Below are positions 1 to 8,869 of a stretch of DNA of 64,000 nt, one piece after another. Made by a program: the position numbers and the translations under genes. Origin of the DNA: Pseudomonadales bacterium. GTDB taxonomy: Bacteria > Pseudomonadota > Gammaproteobacteria > Pseudomonadales > Azotimanducaceae. The stretch spans positions 1,550,001 through 1,614,000 of the forward strand of contig JAWKZN010000001.1 in the NCBI GenBank assembly GCA_041395945.1, written 5' to 3'. The notes beneath the pieces were generated by a model. It saw nothing but the letters and a program-made list of their open reading frames with translations, searched no databases and was not told the DNA's origin. The stretch's first letter is position 1, and every line of letters starts with the position of its first letter.

Positions 1-1568
1 GTATCCAGGTAAATGCCCTCCCCGGCAAGCAGGTCGAGCGCCTCACCCATCGGCAGCGCGGTAGTGCCGTAGTAGATGATGCCGGCTTTCTTGTTCGAGC
101 TCTGGATTTCTGCCGACGGCACCAGTGTCGCCGCCGTCTGCCACTTTTTCTGCAGACGCTGCATGTTCTCGATATAAGCCTCGGGCGATTCCGTGTAGGA
201 GGCATACTCGTCCCGGGAAGTTCCGCGCGTGAAAAAAGCACCTTTTTCGGGGTGTGTGCCAGGATAGGTGCGATAGCCGATGCCGTCTCCGTCGACATCC
301 AGATAACGGCCGAAACGACCGGCTGCATCCAGCGCCTGGGCATCGAGTACCTTTCCCCGGTCGTACTGGCGGGAGTCATCCCATTCGAACGGTTCGGAGA
401 GATTGTCGTTCATCCCCAGTTCGAGATCGCTCATCACGATGACGGGAGTCTGCAGCCGATCCGCAAGATCGAGCGCTGTGGCGGAAAAATCGAAACATTC
501 CTTCGGTGTCGAAGGAAACAGCAGGACCTGTCTGGTGTCTCCGTGGGAAGCATAGGCTGCGCTGAGAACGTCCGCCTGCTGGGTGCGGGTGGGCATTCCG
601 GTGGAGGGTCCGGCCCGCTGAACGTCGATGATCACCGCCGGTATCTCCGCGAAGTAGGCGAGCCCGAGAAACTCACTCATCAGAGAAATCCCGGGACCGC
701 TGGTGGCGGTAAACGCCCGCGCGCCATTCCAGGCAGCACCGATCACGATGCCGATTGCCGAGAGTTCATCCTCGGCCTGAATGATCGCGAATTTGTTCTC
801 ACCACTGGCCTTGTCCACTCTCAGCCGGTTGGCGTAACGCTCGAATCCCTCAGCCACCGAAGTCGACGGAGTAATCGGATACCAGGCGCAGACCGTTGCA
901 CCACCATAGACGGCACCCAGTGCGGACGCCGTATTGCCGTCCACCATGATCCTGTCACCGATCTGATTGGTACGGCGGACCTGGAACTTCAGCGGGCACT
1001 CGAGGTACTGAAGCGCGTAGTCCCGACCAATCTCAAGCGCCTTGATGTTGGGTGCGATCAGAGCCGTTTTCCCCTTGTACTGCTTTGACACCATCCCGGT
1101 TATCACGTCGAACTCGATGTTCAGCAATCCGGCCAGCGCACCCAGGTAGGTGATGTTCTTGAACAGACCGCGCTGTTTGATGTCATCGAACTCGGACATC
1201 AGCAGTGAGGTCAGGGGGATCCCGATCTCAGTAACATCCGGCCGCCGCAGATGCGCGGCAAGCGGTTTGGAGTTGTCGTAGATCAGGTAGCCGCCGGTCC
1301 TGATCGAGGCAACATCTTCCTCATAGGTTTCGGCATTCATGGCCACCATGATGTCCACACCTTCGCGGCGTCCCAGGTAGCCCTTCTCGGTGACCCGTAC
1401 TTCGAACCAGGTCGGCAGTCCCTGGATGTTCGAAGGGAATATGTTGCGGGTGGCGACCGGCACACCCATCCGGAACAGCGCTTTCGCAAACATGCCGTTG
1501 GCGCTCGCCGAGCCGGAACCATTGACGTTGGCGAACTTGATAACGAAGTCGTTGAATATCGGACTCAT
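1..1568 (-). CDS. 2-oxoacid:acceptor oxidoreductase, gamma-alpha fusion subunit (KorA-like), 3' end cut by the window edge
   Basis: Reading the reverse strand from the ATG at 1566-1568 gives about 522 codons without a stop, running off the left edge. The first ~190 residues look like the gamma domain of pyruvate/2-oxoglutarate:ferredoxin oxidoreductases (early GSGSASA and GYLGRREG segments). From about residue 215 an alpha, pyrimidine-binding domain follows with the family motif YPITP at residues 230-234 and then ERYANRLR and QAEDELSAIG stretches. The family oxidatively decarboxylates 2-oxoacids to acyl-CoA and passes electrons to ferredoxin; the substrate cannot be read here. Its start overlaps the stop of the upstream flavoprotein gene by 4 bp, so they are probably one operon. 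A beta (TPP) subunit is expected beyond the edge. Confidence 0.85.
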   Translation of the reverse strand, partial: MSPIFNDFVIKFANVNGSGSASANGMFAKALFRMGVPVATRNIFPSNIQGLPTWFEVRVTEKGYLGRREGVDIMVAMNAETYEEDVASIRTGGYLIYDNSKPLAAHLRRPDVTEIGIPLTSLLMSEFDDIKQRGLFKNITYLGALAGLLNIEFDVITGMVSKQYKGKTALIAPNIKALEIGRDYALQYLECPLKFQVRRTNQIGDRIMVDGNTASALGAVYGGATVCAWYPITPSTSVAEGFERYANRLRVDKASGENKFAIIQAEDELSAIGIVIGAAWNGARAFTATSGPGISLMSEFLGLAYFAEIPAVIIDVQRAGPSTGMPTRTQQADVLSAAYASHGDTRQVLLFPSTPKECFDFSATALDLADRLQTPVIVMSDLELGMNDNLSEPFEWDDSRQYDRGKVLDAQALDAAGRFGRYLDVDGDGIGYRTYPGTHPEKGAFFTRGTSRDEYASYTESPEAYIENMQRLQKKWQTAATLVPSAEIQSSNKKAGIIYYGTTALPMGEALDLLAGEGIYLD

Positions 1569-3349
1569 TCTGCGTAGGACCCCAGTTGCGGAATGTGGAC
1601 GACCGATTTCTGCATGTCCCAGGCGTTGGTCGGACAACGCTCCGCGCACAGCCCGCAGTGGATACACACGTCTTCATCCTTCACCATCACCCGCCCCGTC
1701 GCCAGCTCGTCGGACACATACAGGTCCTGTTCGACATTCGACGCCGGTGCGGTCAGCACCGTGCGCAGCTTGGTTTCTTCGGCGTTTTCGACAAAGGAGA
1801 TGCAGTCCATCGGACAGATGTCGACACAGGCATCGCACTCGATACAGAGGCGATCGCTGAAAACCGTCTGCACATCGCAGTTCAGGCAGCGCTGGGCTTC
1901 TTTCGCTCCCAGCGCTCTGTCGAATCCAAGTTCCACCTCAACCTTGATGTTGGACAGTGCTCTCGCCTTGTCCGCATGGGGCACGAGATAACGCTTGGAG
2001 GGGTCATGCGGGCTGTCGTAACTCCACTCGTGCACGCCCATCTTCTGACTGACGAGATTCACGCCTTCGGGTGGGCGGTCTTTAATCAGGTCGAGCCCCT
2101 GACAGAACAGGTGAATTGAAATCGCCGCTTTGTGGGCATGCGCGGAGGCCCAGATGATGTTCTCCGGTCCAAGCGCTGCATCGCCACCGAAAAACACCTT
2201 CGGATGGCTCGACTGCAGGGTGTCTTCTTCGAGCACCGGGCATTCCCACTTGTCGAACTTGATGCCGATGTCCCGCTCAATCCAGGGGCAGTGGTTGTCC
2301 TGGCCGATGGCCATCAGCACGTGATCCGCCTCCATGAAGACGTCAGGTTCACCGCTCGGCTCGTAACGCAGACGACCATCCTCGCCTTTCACTGGTTTCA
2401 CACACTCGAAGACCACACCCTTGAGCCTGCCGTTCACATGAACAAACTCCTTCGGTGGCCGGTTGTTCACGATCGGGATGCCCTCGCTCATGGCATCTTC
2501 TTTTTCCCATTCGGATGCTTTCATCACATCGAATGCAGACCGTACGACCACAGTGACTGACTCAGCACCGAGGCGTTTCGCCGTCCGGCAGCAGTCCATG
2601 GCCGTGTTCCCGCCACCCATCACGATCACCTTGCCCTTGATGGCGCTGGTGTGGCCGAAAGCAACGCTGGAGAGCCAGTCGATACCAATTGAAATATGAT
2701 CACCGACCTCACTGCGACCGGGTATGTCCAGATCACGACCCCTCGGCGCACCGGTCCCGATGAAGAAGGCATCGAAATCTTCGGCCAGCATTTCTTTCAT
2801 GCTGGTGATTTCGTGATTGAAGTGGGTAACGACCCCCATATTCAGAATCAGCTCGACTTCCTCTTCCAGCACTTCGATCGGCAGGCGGAAGGCCGGAATC
2901 TGTGAGCGCATCATGCCGCCACCAGCCGGATCCTTTTCGAACAGATGAACCTCATAGCCCAGCGGCAGCAGATCCCGTGCAACCGCGAGTGAAGCGGGGC
3001 CGGCGCCGATGAGGGCGATCCGCTTGCCGTTCTTCTGCTCGGGTACCCGAGGCATGAAGTCACTGATGTCGCCCTTGTTGTCCGCAGCGACACGTTTCAG
3101 GCGGCAGATGGCGACCGGCTTTTCTTCGGTGCGTACCCGCCGGCAGGCAGGCTCGCAGGGTCTGTCGCAGGTACGACCGAGAATGCCGGGGAACACGTTC
3201 GAGTCCCAGTTGAGCATGTAGGCTTCGGTGTAGCGTTCCTGTGCGATCAGGCGGATGTATTCGGGGACCGGAGTATGCGCAGGGCACGCCCACTGGCAAT
3301 CCACGACTTTATGGAAATAGTTAGGATCGAAGATGTTTGTTGGTTTCAT
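1565..3349 (-). CDS. GltD-like FAD/NAD(P) oxidoreductase fused to a 2x[4Fe-4S] ferredoxin domain
   Basis: The 594-residue protein has the N-terminal Fe-S region of glutamate synthase small subunits (Cys18, Cys22, Cys61, Cys65, Cys69, Cys82), an FAD Rossmann motif GAGPAS at 115-120, a second nucleotide-binding site (VMGGGNTAMD) and a C-terminal bacterial-type ferredoxin domain (CIECDACVDICP and CIHCGLCAERCP). The likely role is moving electrons between NAD(P)H and the ferredoxin-dependent 2-oxoacid oxidoreductase encoded next in the operon (4-bp overlap). I chose the ATG at 3349 because an AGGTGG ribosome-binding site lies 8 bases upstream; a GTG four codons earlier is the alternative. Its 5' side holds three tandem hairpin repeats. 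It is not a classical GltD, because no gltB is adjacent and the extra ferredoxin domain is present. Confidence 0.85.
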   Translation of the reverse strand: MKPTNIFDPNYFHKVVDCQWACPAHTPVPEYIRLIAQERYTEAYMLNWDSNVFPGILGRTCDRPCEPACRRVRTEEKPVAICRLKRVAADNKGDISDFMPRVPEQKNGKRIALIGAGPASLAVARDLLPLGYEVHLFEKDPAGGGMMRSQIPAFRLPIEVLEEEVELILNMGVVTHFNHEITSMKEMLAEDFDAFFIGTGAPRGRDLDIPGRSEVGDHISIGIDWLSSVAFGHTSAIKGKVIVMGGGNTAMDCCRTAKRLGAESVTVVVRSAFDVMKASEWEKEDAMSEGIPIVNNRPPKEFVHVNGRLKGVVFECVKPVKGEDGRLRYEPSGEPDVFMEADHVLMAIGQDNHCPWIERDIGIKFDKWECPVLEEDTLQSSHPKVFFGGDAALGPENIIWASAHAHKAAISIHLFCQGLDLIKDRPPEGVNLVSQKMGVHEWSYDSPHDPSKRYLVPHADKARALSNIKVEVELGFDRALGAKEAQRCLNCDVQTVFSDRLCIECDACVDICPMDCISFVENAEETKLRTVLTAPASNVEQDLYVSDELATGRVMVKDEDVCIHCGLCAERCPTNAWDMQKSVVHIPQLGSYAE

Positions 3350-3396
3350 GCGAAAAACCACCTGCGCGAATCCGCGCCCGGCGGGCGACTCTCCTT

Positions 3397-3471
3397 TTTA
3401 CCTAACGAAGCGCCTTGCTTCTTTACCTCACGAAGCGCCTTGCTTCTTTACCTCTCGAAGCGCCTCGCTTC
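3397..3471. repeat. Three tandem 25-bp hairpin repeats
   Basis: Units at 3397-3421, 3422-3446 and 3447-3471 follow the pattern TTTACCTNNCGAAGCGCC(T)TGCTTC. Units 1 and 2 differ at one base; unit 3 differs at a few. Each unit contains the inverted repeat GAAGC/GCTTC around a 5-base loop. The third, with the following TCGAGG, forms a longer palindrome (CCTCTCGAAGCG against CGCTTCTCGAGG). The array sits in the 334-bp region between the divergent flavoprotein and mfd genes, 48 bp upstream of the flavoprotein ATG, so it may lie in that mRNA leader. Confidence 0.85.
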
Positions 3472-3570
3472 TCGAGGTGCTGTTCAGTGACTCTTCAGGC
3501 CAGTGGCTGAAACTCCGAATCCCGGCGGGCTGCTGCCTGCTTCTGTTTAACTCTTTGAACTCTAACGGTA

Positions 3571-3617
3571 ATCCCTGGCGGTGCCAACCGCCGCGAAAGG
3601 GCACTCATTCCAGGGAT
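3571..3617. repeat. Nested inverted repeat upstream of mfd
   Basis: Outer arms ATCCCTGG (3571-3578) and CCAGGGAT (3610-3617) enclose a tight hairpin GGCGGT-GCCA-ACCGCC (3577-3592). No T-tract follows, so it is not an obvious intrinsic terminator. It may be a cruciform or an RNA structure; its function is unknown. Confidence 0.6.
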
Positions 3618-3643
3618 GGGATGGCAGCCTCAGACAACCCGGT

Positions 3644-3649
3644 TAGAAT
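3644..3649 (+). promoter_or_regulatory. Putative -10 element of the mfd promoter
   Basis: TAGAAT within GGTTAGAATACGC resembles a sigma-70 -10 box. Transcription would begin near 3656, giving a leader of about 28 bases before the chosen mfd ATG at 3684. No convincing -35 hexamer is visible, so this is tentative. Confidence 0.35.
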
Positions 3650-3683
3650 ACGCGCCCCTCCCGCCAAGCACCGCACACTCTCC

Positions 3684-6600
3684 ATGTCCGCACGCCTTTC
3701 TCCATTTACCCCACCTGTTGCGCCGGGTGCCGGTCAGCGCATCCTCTGGAGCCATCTCGAGGCCGGGGCAAGTGCCGTGGCCGTCGGTCAGGCGGCCGTC
3801 GCAAATCCCGGCCTGACTCTGGTGATCGCGGCGGATACCGCGGGGGCCAGACGCTGGGTGGCGGAGCTCGAATTCTTCGCCCCGAGCCTCGATGTGCTCT
3901 ATTTTCCCGACTGGGAAACGCTGCCCTACGATGCCTTTTCTCCGCACCAGGACATCGTCTCAGAACGTCTCGCCACACTCCACCGACTGCCTCGCGCCAG
4001 TGCCGATCAGATCGTGCTCGTGGTGAGCCTGCAGACGCTGCTGCAGCGTCTGCCGCCGCGCCAGTATGTGGATGCCTACGCAGTGGACCTCGCCGTCGGA
4101 CGAAGGTTCGACGTGCACGAGGAGCGCCTTCGACTGGAAGCGGCCGGCTACCTGGCAACCGAGGTCGTTTCGGCCAGGGGCGAATACGCCGTACGGGGCT
4201 CGCTCATGGACATCTTCCCCATGGGTGCCGCCCTGCCCGTCCGTGTCGATCTGCTGGATGATGAGGTCGAGAGCCTGCGGACTTTCGACCCGGACAGCCA
4301 GCGCACCATCGAGCGGATCGATGCCCTGAAACTGCTCCCGGCCAGAGAATTTCCCCTCGACAAAGCGGCCATCGCGCTGTTCCGTGAGCACTGGCACGCG
4401 CGATTCAACGTGGATGTACGGCGCTGCAGTCTCTATCAGGATGTGAGCGCGGGGGTGGCACCGAATGGTGCCGAGTACTACCTGCCCATGTTCTTTTCCG
4501 AACTGGCCACCCTGTTCGACTACCTGCCACCGAACAGCCTGGTGATCGCAGACGCGGATCCCCTTGCCGGTGCACGCAGTCATCTGACCGAGGTGGCACA
4601 GCGTTACGACGACCTCGCACATGACGTCGAGCGACCCGTGCTGCCGCCGCCTGTGCTGTTTCTGAAGGAAGAGGAATTCGCGCATCAGCTGAAGCAACTG
4701 GCCGTCGTCACCCTGCGCGGAGAATCCCGGCATCAGATCCCCTTTGCCAGTCGCCCCCTGCCCGACCTCGGCGCCAACCCCAGAGCCCAGGAACCCGCAG
4801 CGGCATTGAAGCGCTTCGTCGCTGCGGCAGATCAGCCAATTCTGTTCGTGGCGGAAAGCGCCGGACGCAGAGAAATATTCCACGAGCACCTGGCCTCCAT
4901 CGGTCTGCGCCCGGTGGAGGTGGCCGGAATCGATGAGTTCAGGCGCAGTCGCGAACCCCTGGGCCTGACCATCGCTCCCCTGGAGAGAGGTCTGTGGCTG
5001 GATGACCTCATTGTCATCACCGAAACCGAAGTTTTCGGACACCAGGTCAGCGAACGCCGGAGCCGGGCGCGCCGCGCACTGGATCCGGACCAGATCATCC
5101 GCAACCTTACCGAGCTGCATATCGGCGAGCCCGTCGTGCACCTCGAACACGGCATCGGCCGTTATCAGGGCCTGGAAACTCTCGACATCGGCGGCATGGA
5201 GAACGAGTTTCTTGCGCTGGATTATGCAGACGGCGCCAAGCTCTATGTGCCGGTAACCTCCCTGCATCTGATCAGCCGCTACAGCGGCGCAGATGCGGCC
5301 CACGCACCCCTGCACCGGCTGGGCTCGGATCAGTGGGAGAAAGCCAAGCGTCGTGCCGCCGAGAAAGTCCACGATGTGGCGGCGGAGCTGCTCAACATCT
5401 ATGCCCGGCGCGAGACTGCCGACCGCTTCGCCTTCACCGAACCCGGTGCCGACTACCGTCGCTTCTGCGATCAGTTTCCCTTCGAGGTGACACCGGATCA
5501 GGAAACCACCATCGATGAAGTCATCGCAGACCTGTGCTCTCCCCACGCCACAGACCGGCTGATCTGCGGCGATGTCGGTTTCGGTAAAACCGAAGTCGCC
5601 ATGCGCGCCGCATTCCTGGCGGTGCACAGCGGCAAGCAGGTGGCCGTCCTGGTACCTACGACCCTTCTCGCCCAGCAGCACTTCGACACTTTCCGGGATC
5701 GCTTCGCTGACTGGCCGGTTCAGATCGAGGCCCTGTCACGCATGCGCTCCGAAAGCGAGGCCGGTGCGATCGGCCGTCGACTGGCCAGCGGGAAACTCGA
5801 CATTGTGATCGGTACCCACAAGCTGCTCAGCCCCGGGATCCGCTTCAGGGATCTTGGCCTGGTGGTCATCGACGAGGAACACCGTTTCGGCGTGCGCCAG
5901 AAGGAAGCGCTCCGCGCACTGCGCGCCGAAGTGGACGTACTGACGCTCACGGCGACGCCGATTCCCCGCACCCTCAATATGGCCATGCACGGCATGCGTG
6001 ACCTGTCCATCATCGCCACTCCCCCGGCCAAGCGTCTTTCCATCAAGACCTTTGTCAACGAGAAGCGCAAACACCTGATCCGCGAGGCGATCACCCGGGA
6101 ACTCATGCGCGGCGGTCAGGTTTTCTACCTGCACAACGAAGTCCGCACAATTCAGCAGACCGCCGACGAACTGGCCGCGCTCGTCGCTGAGGCCAGAGTG
6201 GGTGTTGGACACGGTCAGCTGCCCAAGCGTGAACTCGAAGCGGTGATGAACGATTTCTATCATCGCCGTATCAATCTTCTGGTGTGTTCGACCATCATCG
6301 AAAATGGCATCGATGTGCCCAACGCCAATACCATCATCATCGACCGGGCGGATAAGTTCGGTCTCGGTCAGCTGCACCAGCTGCGCGGCCGGGTAGGCCG
6401 TTCCAACCGCCAGGCCTATGCCTACCTCCTCACCCCCCATCCGAAGGCCATGTCCGCGGATGCAGTGAAACGTCTCGAGGCCATACAGGCTGCCGGGGAA
6501 CTGGGGGTGGGTTTCACCCTGGCAACCCATGACCTGGAGATCCGCGGTGCCGGTGAGCTGCTCGGCGCTGACCAGTCCGGTCAGATCGAGTCGATCGGTT

Positions 6601-7151
6601 TCTCGCTGTACATGGACATGCTCGACCGGGCGGTGCAGGCGATCAAAGACGGCAAGGCGCCCAATCTCGACACCGCCCTCGAGCCGGTGAATCAGGAAGT
6701 GAATCTCCATGGCAGCGCGCTGATACCCGACGACTATCTGCCCGACGTTCACGGTCGCCTGATTCTCTACAAACGCATCGCCAGTGCTGCGAGCAGTGAT
6801 GAGCTGGACGATCTGCATGCGGAACTGGTGGACCGCTTCGGACCGCTCCCCGATGCCGCGAGACGGCTGATTCAGGTCACCGGCCTGAAGCTGCGCCTCC
6901 AGGCACTTGGCATCCTGAAGGTGGATTTCGGCGACAACGGCGGTCGGGTGGAATTCAGCAACCAGACTCTGGTGGATCCGCTGGGCATCGTGCAGCTGGT
7001 ACAGCGCGAACCGAACACGTATCGTCTCGAAGGTGCCACACTGCTGCGGATTTCCCGAACCTTGAATACCTTCGATCAGCGTGTCGAATTCACCGACCGG
7101 CTGCTGGATCGGCTGACACCCCGGTCGATCTCTGAAGCGGTGAACGCGTGA
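3684..7151 (+). CDS. mfd: Transcription-repair coupling factor Mfd
   Basis: The 1155-residue protein has the usual Mfd length. The UvrB-homology N-terminus includes DWETLPYDAFSPHQDI. The RNA-polymerase-interacting region begins near residue 485 (EHGIGRYQGLE). The RecG-like translocase follows, with Walker A GDVGFGKT at about 629-636 and the DEEH box at about 730, then the TRCF C-terminal domain. Mfd removes RNA polymerase stalled at lesions and recruits UvrA for transcription-coupled repair. The frame stays open upstream, but the ATG at 3684 fits the family N-terminus (MSARLSPF, aligning with the short start of E. coli Mfd) and lies after the putative -10 box. csiV follows with a 4-bp overlap. 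Confidence 0.97.
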   Translation: MSARLSPFTPPVAPGAGQRILWSHLEAGASAVAVGQAAVANPGLTLVIAADTAGARRWVAELEFFAPSLDVLYFPDWETLPYDAFSPHQDIVSERLATLHRLPRASADQIVLVVSLQTLLQRLPPRQYVDAYAVDLAVGRRFDVHEERLRLEAAGYLATEVVSARGEYAVRGSLMDIFPMGAALPVRVDLLDDEVESLRTFDPDSQRTIERIDALKLLPAREFPLDKAAIALFREHWHARFNVDVRRCSLYQDVSAGVAPNGAEYYLPMFFSELATLFDYLPPNSLVIADADPLAGARSHLTEVAQRYDDLAHDVERPVLPPPVLFLKEEEFAHQLKQLAVVTLRGESRHQIPFASRPLPDLGANPRAQEPAAALKRFVAAADQPILFVAESAGRREIFHEHLASIGLRPVEVAGIDEFRRSREPLGLTIAPLERGLWLDDLIVITETEVFGHQVSERRSRARRALDPDQIIRNLTELHIGEPVVHLEHGIGRYQGLETLDIGGMENEFLALDYADGAKLYVPVTSLHLISRYSGADAAHAPLHRLGSDQWEKAKRRAAEKVHDVAAELLNIYARRETADRFAFTEPGADYRRFCDQFPFEVTPDQETTIDEVIADLCSPHATDRLICGDVGFGKTEVAMRAAFLAVHSGKQVAVLVPTTLLAQQHFDTFRDRFADWPVQIEALSRMRSESEAGAIGRRLASGKLDIVIGTHKLLSPGIRFRDLGLVVIDEEHRFGVRQKEALRALRAEVDVLTLTATPIPRTLNMAMHGMRDLSIIATPPAKRLSIKTFVNEKRKHLIREAITRELMRGGQVFYLHNEVRTIQQTADELAALVAEARVGVGHGQLPKRELEAVMNDFYHRRINLLVCSTIIENGIDVPNANTIIIDRADKFGLGQLHQLRGRVGRSNRQAYAYLLTPHPKAMSADAVKRLEAIQAAGELGVGFTLATHDLEIRGAGELLGADQSGQIESIGFSLYMDMLDRAVQAIKDGKAPNLDTALEPVNQEVNLHGSALIPDDYLPDVHGRLILYKRIASAASSDELDDLHAELVDRFGPLPDAARRLIQVTGLKLRLQALGILKVDFGDNGGRVEFSNQTLVDPLGIVQLVQREPNTYRLEGATLLRISRTLNTFDQRVEFTDRLLDRLTPRSISEAVNA

Positions 7152-8161
7152 GCCGGTCAGCAGGGTGGGGCGTCGGCCTGGGCGCACTGCTGATCGGCCT
7201 GTGCCATCCGGGTCACAGTCGCGCTGCCGAGCTCACGGATGCCTTCGAACACGACTGGTATGAGGTGGAGTTTTTCGTCTTCGAACGCACCGAAGTCATG
7301 GAACATACGTCCGACGAGCGACTGGTGCTCCACGCACCACGCAGCCTGCCGCTGCAGATGGTCGCCCCGCTGCCAGGGCCGGAAGGCTTTGCAGCTTATT
7401 ACCAGGTCGATACACAGACCCGCCTGTGTCTGGACTATCCGACTCTGGAGATCCGACCACTGGATGCTGCCGAGCCGGAATCCGGGGCGGTGCCGGTACA
7501 GGCCGGTGACGGGACACCGGCAGCAGCGGAATCAGCCGCTGACGATTTCCCCCCCGCCGCCCCAGGAGTACCGGCTGATACGCAGACCCTGACACCCGAG
7601 CCGCCAACCGCAAGAGAACGACTGCTCACGGCCATCGCCGCCTTCGAACAGGAACTGCTGGACTCAGCGCTGCAGTGGCTGCCCCAGGAAAGCCTGCAGT
7701 TGCGCAGTGAAGCGCGCCGTATCGAGCGCAGCGGGACCGGCCGGCTGCTGTTTCACGGGCGCTGGCGGATGCCGGTACCCCCGCGCACCGCGCCGAATCC
7801 GCTGCTGCTCAGCGCCGGCGAATCACTGGCACCGCTGCTGCCCGGACAGGAACTGCTGGGCACCGTGGGAGTCACCCTCGGCCGCTACCTGCACTTTCGA
7901 GCTGACCTGTTCTTCGAAGCACCGGCACTGGATGGCAGTCCGGTCAGCGTCTTCGCTGACGGCTCCGGGTTCCGGCGGGAAGTTCCAGCACCGTCTTTCG
8001 CAGGCGGCTACATGAAGCTGTCGGAAAGCCGCAGGATGCGCTCGGCCGAACTCCACTATCTGGACCACCCCAAGCTGGGTCTGGTAGTACGGATAGATCC
8101 GGTGGTCATCCCCGCCCCGTTACTGGAATCCTTCAATAATCTCGAAGAACCGCTCCAGTAG
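7148..8161 (+). CDS. csiV: CsiV-family peptidoglycan-synthesis regulator
   Basis: The 337-residue protein starts at GTG 7148, overlapping the mfd stop by 4 bp (GTGA). It has a signal peptide-like N-terminus (about residues 1-27), then the family signature DWYEVEFFVFERTEV, a Pro/Ala-rich middle and a C-terminal beta-rich part ending with a block like YLDHPKLGLVVRIDPV. CsiV was described in Vibrio cholerae as a periplasmic/outer-membrane protein acting with LpoA on PBP1A; the mfd-csiV order is common in gammaproteobacteria. The family assignment rests on this N-terminal motif and the context. The last 42 bp overlap, on the opposite strand, the end of the thioinosine phosphorylase gene. Confidence 0.75.
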   Translation: MSRSAGWGVGLGALLIGLCHPGHSRAAELTDAFEHDWYEVEFFVFERTEVMEHTSDERLVLHAPRSLPLQMVAPLPGPEGFAAYYQVDTQTRLCLDYPTLEIRPLDAAEPESGAVPVQAGDGTPAAAESAADDFPPAAPGVPADTQTLTPEPPTARERLLTAIAAFEQELLDSALQWLPQESLQLRSEARRIERSGTGRLLFHGRWRMPVPPRTAPNPLLLSAGESLAPLLPGQELLGTVGVTLGRYLHFRADLFFEAPALDGSPVSVFADGSGFRREVPAPSFAGGYMKLSESRRMRSAELHYLDHPKLGLVVRIDPVVIPAPLLESFNNLEEPLQ

Positions 8162-8863
8162 AGCCACCGTATCCGCCATCGCCCGTCTTGACGCCCCGGC
8201 TAGCGCCGCAAGGTCGATGGTTGCGGATGCCACTCCCGCGGCGGGATTCACCACCAGGCTGATGCAGGCGAAGGGCAGCCCCAGCTCCCGTGCCAGAACC
8301 GCCTCGGGCATTCCCGTCATGCCCACCACTGCACAGCCGTCCCGGGCCATCCGGGCGATTTCCGCTGCAGTTTCGAGCCTCGGCCCCTGGGTGACACCCA
8401 TGGTGCCGCCGTCCACGGGATGCAGCCCGAGCTGGTTACCCGCTGCCAGCAGCGCCGCACGCAACTTCGCATCGTAGGGTTCACTGAAATCGATGTGATG
8501 CACATCGTCGTCCGCATGAAAGCTCAGTGGTCGACCGCTGGTGTAGTCGATGATCTGATCAGGGATCAGCAGCCGCCCTGTCTGCGCCTGGGCACAGATC
8601 CCGCCAACCGTATTGAGGGCCAGCACCGCGGCCACCTGCTGATCCGCAAGCGCTCGCAGATTGGCCCGGTAGTTGATCGCATGGGGTGCAAGCCGGTGCG
8701 GCACGCCATGTCGGGCCAGGGCAAAGATTTCATGATCCGCGCACCCGCTGGTGGTGACCGGCCCGGAAGGTTCGCCATACCGGGTCGATGTGTGTGGGAG
8801 TGCGCGCCAGGGTGAAGGCCAGGGCAATTCACCCGAGCCGATGATCAGTCCGAATCGAGCCAT
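8120..8863 (-). CDS. S-methyl-5'-thioinosine phosphorylase (purine nucleoside phosphorylase family)
   Basis: The 247-residue protein belongs to the PNP/MTAP phosphorylase family (GLIIGSGE near the start, HAINYRANL, TMGVTQGPRLETAAEI, GMTGMPEAVLARELG). The Pseudomonas-type enzyme cleaves S-methyl-5'-thioinosine with phosphate to hypoxanthine and 5-methylthioribose-1-phosphate; an MTA phosphorylase is the alternative. The neighbour, transcribed just ahead of it (6 bp gap), is a hypoxanthine phosphoribosyltransferase, which would salvage the hypoxanthine released. This context favours the thioinosine enzyme over a true MTA phosphorylase. The 3' end overlaps csiV convergently by 42 bp. Confidence 0.8.
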   Translation of the reverse strand: MARFGLIIGSGELPWPSPWRALPHTSTRYGEPSGPVTTSGCADHEIFALARHGVPHRLAPHAINYRANLRALADQQVAAVLALNTVGGICAQAQTGRLLIPDQIIDYTSGRPLSFHADDDVHHIDFSEPYDAKLRAALLAAGNQLGLHPVDGGTMGVTQGPRLETAAEIARMARDGCAVVGMTGMPEAVLARELGLPFACISLVVNPAAGVASATIDLAALAGASRRAMADTVALLERFFEIIEGFQ

Positions 8864-8869
8864 CGTGTC

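Noticed and set aside
252..1088. Forward-strand frame in the KorA region
   Set aside because: It is the complement of the clear oxidoreductase coding frame on the reverse strand, which is open to the window edge and carries YPITP.
3960..5681. A 573-residue frame antisense to mfd, with a further one at 5736-7187
   Set aside because: Both run opposite to the strongly conserved Mfd coding sequence and show no domain; they arise from GC-rich codon bias.
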